Assembly: GCF_016925495.1 (NCBI RefSeq)
Contig: NZ_CP070491.1
Span: 1,302,001-1,366,000, forward strand
Direction: 5' to 3'
DNA length: 64,000 nt
DNA from: Methylococcus sp. EFPC2
GTDB taxonomy: Bacteria; Pseudomonadota; Gammaproteobacteria; Methylococcales; Methylococcaceae
Shown here: piece after piece, positions 58,745 to 64,000 of the stretch
Layout of the letters: each line of letters starts with the position of its first letter
Numbering within the stretch: position 1 is the stretch's first letter
Notes under the pieces: generated by a model
What the model was told of the DNA's origin: nothing
Seen by the model: only the letters and a program-made list of their open reading frames with translations
The model's database searches: none
Translations under genes and position numbers: made by a program

Positions 58745-59352
58745 TCCGCTGGATTTGCTTCGGCGGCGCTCTCTTCGCTGACGACTTCCGTGCGGTATCG
58801 CGACACGCGCAAGCTCGAAGACCAGTAGTCGGCGGGCAGTTCCGCCTTTTGCTTGAGATGGCGCAAGAAATCTGTCCGATCGGGCAGACTTTCCCACACC
58901 GAGGGTAGGAAGGTACCTCGGTGGACGCCATCTTCCAGTACCAGTCCGTCGACTTCCGGCGTGATTTGCGCGAGGAGATCGGCTTCCGAGGCGAATGCCA
59001 TCGGCTCTGGCGCGGTCAGCAAAGAGAGATGGATTTCCAGCGCGTCAACTTCCTCCGCGCTCACCGGTTGAAAGCGGGGGTCGCGGAAGGCAGCGGCGTA
59101 GGCGTTTTCCGCGATGTCGAGCGCCAAGGCTCGAGACGCCTGTAAGGAGCCTATACAGCCGCGCAATCGGCCATTCTTCTCCAGGGTCACGAAGCTTGCG
59201 CGCGGCGCGGCCAAGTCCTCGGGCAGTGCGGCGATATTCACGGCCAGAGGCTTCCCGTATTCCAGCCCATGACGTATCGACTGGCGGGCTAGTTCCATCA
59301 GGAAGCGCTGTTGGGAGCTCGGCAAACTGCAGGCATGCTTATTCGAAGACAT
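58741..59352 (-). CDS. amrA: AmmeMemoRadiSam system protein A (AMMECR1-like)
   Basis: 203 residues. ASFVTLEKNGRLRGCIGSL is the AMMECR1 signature (LRGCIG), followed by FRDPRFQPVSAEEVDALEIHLSLL. The biochemical role is unknown. It overlaps the gene for protein B, and the radical SAM partner is divergent nearby. ATG 59352 or 59361 could start it. Confidence 0.9.
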   Translation of the reverse strand: MSSNKHACSLPSSQQRFLMELARQSIRHGLEYGKPLAVNIAALPEDLAAPRASFVTLEKNGRLRGCIGSLQASRALALDIAENAYAAAFRDPRFQPVSAEEVDALEIHLSLLTAPEPMAFASEADLLAQITPEVDGLVLEDGVHRGTFLPSVWESLPDRTDFLRHLKQKAELPADYWSSSLRVSRYRTEVVSEESAAEANPAD

Positions 59353-60124
59353 AGGCCCCATACCCCACTACACGGTTCTTGTCGCCGGCGGTATCGCCCG
59401 AATTGCGCAGATCGATGGTTTTGGCCTTGAGACCATGGCTGCGCGCGGCCTGCAACAAGCCGGCGACCGGCAATCGGCCGCAGGCTTGTTCGTAATCGAT
59501 GTCTTCGGGACGCAGGGACTCGATGGCCTGGGAGGTTGCAGCATCCATCCTCCGCGCGGTCGCGTAATCATGGTAATGACTGAGATCCGAGCTCACCACG
59601 ATCAGGGTCTCGGCCCCGCCCCAGACAGAGTCCAGTGCTTGCGCCACCTGATCGGGTTCCGCGTCGCCGACGACGATGGGTGTGAGCACGAAAGCGGCCA
59701 GAACTTCCTGCAGGAAGGGGAGATGCACCTCCAGGCTGTGCTCATAGAGGTGGGCCTCGTCCAGTACCCGCACGAACGGCAGTTCGGCCAATCGTGCGAT
59801 GGCCGTCCGATCGAGAGGCACTTCGCCCAACGGTGTGACAAACGCGTCCGCCGAGCTCACGGCCAATCCCTGAAAGCCGACCCGATGCGAAGGGCCTAAC
59901 AGAACGACGCGATTGATGCTGTCGCGCGCCACGGCCAGTCTCGAGTAGGCGGTCGCCGCTATAGGGGCGGAATAAATGTAGCCGGCATGGGGCGCCACGA
60001 GGGCTTTCGGCACGGTACCGGTGCTGTGGCTTTCGGCCAGATAAGCTTGAACCGCAGCATGCAACTGCCGGCTATCCCCGGGATAAAACAGGCCGGCAAC
60101 GGCTGGTTGACGAACAGTACGCAT
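59339..60124 (-). CDS. amrB: AmmeMemoRadiSam system protein B (MEMO1-like)
   Basis: 261 residues. MRTVRQPAVAGLFYPGD opens it, and APHAGYIYSAPIAATAYSRL and VVSSDLSHYHDY carry the Memo family histidines that can form a metal site. The fold is that of extradiol dioxygenases. Its job in bacteria is unknown. It heads a two-gene unit with protein A. Confidence 0.92.
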   Translation of the reverse strand: MRTVRQPAVAGLFYPGDSRQLHAAVQAYLAESHSTGTVPKALVAPHAGYIYSAPIAATAYSRLAVARDSINRVVLLGPSHRVGFQGLAVSSADAFVTPLGEVPLDRTAIARLAELPFVRVLDEAHLYEHSLEVHLPFLQEVLAAFVLTPIVVGDAEPDQVAQALDSVWGGAETLIVVSSDLSHYHDYATARRMDAATSQAIESLRPEDIDYEQACGRLPVAGLLQAARSHGLKAKTIDLRNSGDTAGDKNRVVGYGAYVFE

Positions 60125-60216
60125 GGCGACCTCCTCATATAACCAGAGGGACTTGTCAATACCCGACAGAATCCCTATCGTGGGGCTCAGTGTCAATAGC
60201 CGCTTCCGGGGGTTTT

Positions 60217-61314
60217 ATGGACGCCACGATAAACGGGAACGAAACCTTTCCCACCCATTATTGGCGCACCTTGGATGACGGGCGCGTCGAATGCCAGATA
60301 TGCCCGCGCTTTTGCAAGTTGCACGAAGGGCAGAGGGGACTCTGCTTCGTGCGCGGAAACTCCCAAGGCAAGGTCGTGTTGCTGTCCTACGGACGTTCAA
60401 GCGGATTCTGCATCGATCCGATCGAAAAAAAACCGCTCAACCACTTTCTGCCCGGAACCCCGGTGTTTTCGTTCGGTACCGCCGGCTGCAATTTGGCGTG
60501 CAAGTTCTGCCAGAATTGGGATATCAGCAAGTCGCGCGAAATGGATACGCTGATGGGCAAGGCCAGTCCGGAAGCCATCGCGCGGGCGGCTGAAGAATTG
60601 GGATGCCGCAGCGTGGCCTACACCTATAACGATCCTGTCATATTTCACGAATACGCCATCGATACCGCCAAGGCCTGTCGCGAAAAAGGCCTCAAGTCCG
60701 TGGCGGTATCCGCCGGCTATCAATGTCCGGAGCCTCGAGCCGAGTTTTACCGCTGGATGGACGCCGCCAACATCGATCTGAAAGCCTTCAGCGAAGACTT
60801 TTATCACAGAATCTGCGGCGGCCAACTACAGCCGGTATTGGACACACTGCAATATATCAAGCACGAAACCAATGTCTGGCTGGAAATCACGACGCTGCTC
60901 ATACCGGGAGAAAACGATACGGAGGCCGAACTGGAAGCATTGACTCAGTGGGTCGCCGACAAGCTGGGCCCCGATGTTCCGCTACATTTCTCAGCTTTCC
61001 ATCCGGATTGGAAGATGTTGGATACACCGCACACCCCGGTATCGACCCTGGTAAACGCTAGACGCATCGCCATTAAAAACGGCCTGCGTTATGTCTATGT
61101 CGGCAACGTCCATTACAAGGAAGGCGACAGCACCTATTGCCATCATTGTGGAGAACTGCTCATCGGCCGAGACTGGTACGAACTGTCCGAGTGGAATCTG
61201 ACACCCAACGGCTGCTGTCAGGCATGTGGCACCCCATGTGCCGGGGTATTCGAAGCCACACCCGGCGATTGGGGGGCTCGCAGAGCCCCCATAGACATGC
61301 GGCGCTGGGCTTAA
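60217..61314 (+). CDS. amrS: AmmeMemoRadiSam system radical SAM enzyme (AmrS)
   Basis: 365 residues. The radical SAM cluster is CNLACKFCQNW, the N-terminal Cys group is CQICPRFCKL...GLCFVR, and a C-terminal zinc-like group is CHHCGELL...CCQACGTPC. It is divergent from proteins A and B with 92 bp between starts. The three are known to occur together and are thought to modify an unknown substrate. Confidence 0.93.
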   Translation: MDATINGNETFPTHYWRTLDDGRVECQICPRFCKLHEGQRGLCFVRGNSQGKVVLLSYGRSSGFCIDPIEKKPLNHFLPGTPVFSFGTAGCNLACKFCQNWDISKSREMDTLMGKASPEAIARAAEELGCRSVAYTYNDPVIFHEYAIDTAKACREKGLKSVAVSAGYQCPEPRAEFYRWMDAANIDLKAFSEDFYHRICGGQLQPVLDTLQYIKHETNVWLEITTLLIPGENDTEAELEALTQWVADKLGPDVPLHFSAFHPDWKMLDTPHTPVSTLVNARRIAIKNGLRYVYVGNVHYKEGDSTYCHHCGELLIGRDWYELSEWNLTPNGCCQACGTPCAGVFEATPGDWGARRAPIDMRRWA

Positions 61315-61449
61315 TGTAGGCTACAAAGTAATGTCTCATTACGGCCATTATTTAACATAATATACATTATCGGCATTAAAAACGGCCGCAAAAAGGATTC
61401 GCGAAATGTGGCTAGACTTCCTGGCCGGCCTGACACGGAGGACTAAAAA

Positions 61450-61914
61450 ATGGCGCGACCGAAAAAGTCGCCCGGGCACCATCTGCGCGTAAAGCTGGGG
61501 ATCAGCAAGGCACACGCCGCCGAACTATACGGCGTGACGGTCCGCACGGTTGAGAACTGGGACAAAAAAGGCGCCCCGGGCACAGCCGAGCTTTGCTTTG
61601 GTGGGACCGGAAATAGATCGGCTATCGAGGCTGGGAAGGCATTGTTTTTCCGCGGTCGTTTGGTGTACAGGGAAAACCAATTTATGCCCGAAAGCCTCCA
61701 GGGACACCGTGGGCGTCTGACGAGATTGAACATACTGAAAGCCTTCAACTTCGGGGTAATCGGCCGGAGCCGATCGTCGAACGATGAGGCCGGTCACCGG
61801 AGCGCGCCATGCGTAGACACTAAACAACGAGGGGAACGGAAAATCATTTTTCGTCACGTGACATGTTTTTCGGTTCTTTGCGCGTGGACTGCAAATCCCA
61901 GGCTTGGCGCCTGA
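61450..61914 (+). pseudogene. Phage-type HTH/DUF3653 gene, decayed
   Basis: The N-terminal part (LGISKAHAAELYGVTVRTVE, NWDKKGAPG) is a phage-style helix-turn-helix. After residue about 47 the family text continues in another frame (LLWWDRK, stop, IGYRGWEG) and returns to the first frame as FRGRLVYRENQFMPESLQG, which is typical of DUF3653. So at least two frameshifts and one stop have broken it, and the rest is noise. A Shine-Dalgarno (GGAGG) precedes the ATG. It is probably a prophage remnant. Confidence 0.6.
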
Positions 61915-62278
61915 GTCGACTCACTTCGGCACGCTCACTCTCAAGGGATCGAACATCCATAACATGGAAACACTTTTCCTCGGCTAGCTCGTGCTCAAGC
62001 TTTTCGATCACCTCGTGAGCCCGCATTACTCGAGCCTCACACGCAATTACCGCTTGCTCTAACCCAGCGATCCGCTCCAAAAGCTCGTCAAATTCACCGG
62101 TTCCAGCAGCGGAAATCATCTTACTAGCGGACATCACGGATAATGCCCGCTGCTTGTCACGGTAACGCTTCTGGCGTTCGGCGTGGGTCATGGCCTTGCC
62201 GGTACGAGGACGCCCCCTGCCACGCTTGGCCTGGGCCGGGAAAGCATCGCTGGCTTGGCTATCCTTGGGGGCTTGCAT
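61844..62278 (-). CDS. Small coiled-coil protein with basic N-terminus, phage or plasmid type
   Basis: 144 residues. RGRGRPRTGKAMTHAERQKRYRDKQR is a basic AT-hook-like DNA-binding segment shown here in part (RGRGRPRTGKAMTHAERQ), and the remainder (about 65-130) is a coiled coil rich in Glu and Leu. This type is common in phage and plasmid regions and may bind DNA. Several GTCACGTGAC-like palindromes lie around its start and end, so self-regulation is possible. ATG 62278 preferred over GTG 62287. Confidence 0.55.
   Translation of the reverse strand: MQAPKDSQASDAFPAQAKRGRGRPRTGKAMTHAERQKRYRDKQRALSVMSASKMISAAGTGEFDELLERIAGLEQAVIACEARVMRAHEVIEKLEHELAEEKCFHVMDVRSLESERAEVSRLRRQAWDLQSTRKEPKNMSRDEK
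61853..61862. promoter_or_regulatory. GTCACGTGAC palindrome at the end of the coiled-coil gene
   Basis: Perfect 10-bp palindrome GTCACGTGAC, identical to that at 62352-62361. It lies inside the 3' end of the coiled-coil gene. Confidence 0.5.
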
Positions 62279-62282
62279 TTTT

Positions 62283-62361
62283 GTCACCGTGACGCTTATT
62301 TACCAGAGTGACTTTATTTTATGTCACGCGACGATAAATTCAAGTATTTACGTCACGTGAC
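62283..62361. promoter_or_regulatory. Cluster of GTCAC-GTGAC palindromes upstream of the coiled-coil gene
   Basis: Three sites: GTCACCGTGAC (62283-62293), GTCACGCGAC (62323-62332, one mismatch) and GTCACGTGAC (62352-62361), in an AT-rich stretch directly upstream of the start codon. They could be operators or part of an old phage control region. Confidence 0.5.
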
Positions 62362-62583
62362 TTATTTTATGGAGGCGGTCGGAGTAAGGGTCGTGCAGTT
62401 CGCTTCGCTCATTTGCGCGGTCCTCAATCCCACGCGATTTTGGGAAGGGCCGGAAGCCGGATCGAGAACGGGCTTGGCGCCCCCGGAGGACAGATTTTCC
62501 GCGGTAGCGCGTCATCTTTTACGCGCGAGCCTACGATAAAGAATTTATACGCGGACCACGCGCAGGCAAGGCTGGGCAAGCGC
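62362..62583. other. Non-coding stretch between the phage-like patch and the permease
   Basis: No gene with a ribosome site was found. The open frame from 62321 runs through the palindromes and does not look coding. Confidence 0.4.
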
Positions 62584-63930
62584 TCAGATTCTGGCCAACC
62601 GTTGCCGCAACAACCCCGCGACCACGGCCACATGCCCAGCGGCGACAGTGATGCCTACCCAGGAGCCACCGTGATGCAGCGGGTAGACGGCCGGGAAGGC
62701 CAGAAAACCCAGCCCCGCCAGATTCAGTAAGCTCGGCAGGACGGCGTAGAGCACGGCCAGATAGACCAGAGTGGTGGAGGGAGCCCGCTCGGGTCGCTCG
62801 CCCAAGCTGAAGAAGTAGAGCAGACCGACATCGCGGAACATCAACAGGGTGAAAACCAAAGGCGACATCGTCAGCATATCGAACACGTGCTGTGATACAG
62901 GCGATATATCGGGGATGTAGTAAGGCCGGTTGGCCGGCAGGAATCCGGTGACCAGAGACATCAGCAGGGTGAACGCGGCCACCACCAGCCAGCTCGGCGT
63001 GGCCTGCAGGGCCGGTAGCCAGGACTCGCCGCGCCACGCACGGAGGAATCGCTGGACGGCGATCCAGTCGCGGCGTTCCTTCCAGGCTTCGACGTAAACC
63101 GCGCCGCCGCCGATTGCGGTGCCTAGGGCGGCGTAGCGGCTGGCATAGCCCCAGAGGGCATCGTCGATGAAGCCGCAGACGTACGCGCTCAGGAAGACGA
63201 CGAAACTCAAGGCGCCCCAGGGGAGCGAGCGGACCGCCAAGAGGTCGGACATCAGCCGATACGCGCCGAACCAGACCCAAGCGGCGAACACGGCCAGGCT
63301 GCCCAGCACGAAATCGTGGCCCTGCCAGATGAAGCCGTACCACTCCACCGGCCGTTCGGTATGTTGCGCCAAGGGCCGCTCCAGCCAAAGCAGGAGCAAT
63401 AAGCCGAGCACAGTGATGGGCAGGTTGCGGGAAGGCTTGATTGTACGGCCCGAGCGCGCCGCGGTGAGTCCGGACAGCAAGCCGGCTCCCTGGACGAACA
63501 GGGCCGAGAGAACCAACAACAGACAAAACCGGAGAGCCGACCCGTTTTGCCAGGACCCGAGCGAGACATCATCGAAGGTGAACAGCAGGACGGCCAGGCA
63601 ATAGGCCCCGGTATACCAGTTGTATAAATTGCTGCCGAGCAGTTTGCCCCAGGTCATCTGCCAGGGCCCCAAGGCGGACATGCGCTGGGTGTCCCAGGTG
63701 TGTGCGCGGACCTCGTCGACGATGGAGTCGTAAGCTCGCCGCCCGCCCCACAGCACGGTCGCGAATACGAAGATCACGGCTGCCGTTATAGATGCCGTAC
63801 TATGCCATCCGTTTTCGTTCGTCGAGACGATCAGCGCCAGCAGGAGCAGCAGTACCACCGGCGTGGCGATGAGACGGTGGGGAGTCAACTCCAGCCAGAT
63901 GTTTCTTTGCAATTCGGGATTGCGGATCAT
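62584..63930 (-). CDS. ABC-2-like permease protein
   Basis: 448 residues with about twelve hydrophobic segments. The cytoplasmic part near residue 60 (WGGRRAYDSIVDEVRAHTWD, then QRMSALGPWQMTWGKLLGSN) is typical of ABC-2 permeases. The ATG overlaps the stop of an upstream gene as ATGA, and that gene is probably its ATPase. Substrate unknown. Confidence 0.75.
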   Translation of the reverse strand: MIRNPELQRNIWLELTPHRLIATPVVLLLLLALIVSTNENGWHSTASITAAVIFVFATVLWGGRRAYDSIVDEVRAHTWDTQRMSALGPWQMTWGKLLGSNLYNWYTGAYCLAVLLFTFDDVSLGSWQNGSALRFCLLLVLSALFVQGAGLLSGLTAARSGRTIKPSRNLPITVLGLLLLLWLERPLAQHTERPVEWYGFIWQGHDFVLGSLAVFAAWVWFGAYRLMSDLLAVRSLPWGALSFVVFLSAYVCGFIDDALWGYASRYAALGTAIGGGAVYVEAWKERRDWIAVQRFLRAWRGESWLPALQATPSWLVVAAFTLLMSLVTGFLPANRPYYIPDISPVSQHVFDMLTMSPLVFTLLMFRDVGLLYFFSLGERPERAPSTTLVYLAVLYAVLPSLLNLAGLGFLAFPAVYPLHHGGSWVGITVAAGHVAVVAGLLRQRLARI

Positions 63931-64000
63931 GAATGGATACTCCGGTCCGTGGCGCCGACACTGGCGAGATAGGATGCCTGCATGTCCGGCGTCGTTTCGT
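63927..64000 (-). CDS. C-terminal end of upstream gene, probable ABC ATPase
   Basis: The open frame enters from the right edge and ends TPDMQASYLASVGATDRSIH then Ser-stop. The ending resembles the tail of ABC-2 ATPases, and the 4-bp overlap with the permease start supports pairing. Only 23 residues are visible, so the function is inferred from context. Confidence 0.45.
   Translation of the reverse strand, partial: ETTPDMQASYLASVGATDRSIHS

Noticed and set aside
61406-61492. A 28-residue frame (MWLDFLAGLTRR) with an AAGGA upstream
   Set aside because: It has a passable ribosome site but no family resemblance and overlaps the decayed phage gene; not enough support for a gene.
62321-62539. Plus-strand frame starting MSRDDKFKYL
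   Set aside because: It runs through the palindromes, lacks a ribosome site and has no family features.

Overview
The window is a high-GC chromosomal segment of a gammaproteobacterium. The hflK-hflC-hisZ-purA order, rlmKL, rppH, a fused cysG and the style of intergenic repeats all point there. A Methylococcales-like host is my guess from general impression only; no methane-oxidation gene is present. No rRNA, tRNA or CRISPR array was seen.

Left end (1-9.6 kb): the 3' end of a probable family 2A encapsulin shell gene overlaps its cargo, a cysteine desulfurase with a long disordered N-terminus carrying repeated aromatic motifs. A convergent SfnR-like sigma-54 activator follows. Then come a three-gene minus-strand operon (exported protein, M14 peptidase, alpha/beta hydrolase), an exported cupin and an ABC-2-type exporter pair.

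9.6-18.9 kb: a minus-strand operon in the order NuoM-like, DabA (DUF2309), NuoL-like, NuoM-like, NuoM-like. It looks like an enlarged DAB-type inorganic-carbon or cation-coupled system. One NuoM-like subunit has lost or moved the key Glu and Lys.

19-27.6 kb: a beta-lactamase-fold serine hydrolase lacking the SxxK lysine, a DUF2459 protein, a CHASE-PAS-GGDEF diguanylate cyclase, rppH, a HAD phosphatase, a tusA-like gene divergent from cysG, and a 53-residue protein.

28-35.5 kb: a type I restriction-modification locus (hsdM, hsdS, a wrecked DUF1016 gene, and hsdR with a frameshift). It is riddled with GGGAGAGGG-type palindromic repeats inside coding sequence. Two of these carry the same 75-bp nested element, read in different frames. 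A RAYT transposase flanked by inverted REPs splits the operon.

35.6-57 kb: an SbmA/YddA-type transporter with a dead-looking ATPase domain, a ROK sugar kinase, an Fbp-like permease and ATPase, pgsA-like, purM, cell-envelope glycosyltransferases, a low-GC DUF268 gene, a second cupin, a small transglycosylase-like lipoprotein, a YihY protein, rlmKL, and the hflKC-hisZ-purA operon.

57-64 kb: a 2OG-Fe(II) oxygenase, a DUF5765 membrane protein, the complete AmmeMemoRadiSam set, a decayed phage-like patch with GTCACGTGAC palindromes, and an ABC-2-like permease following the tail of its probable ATPase.
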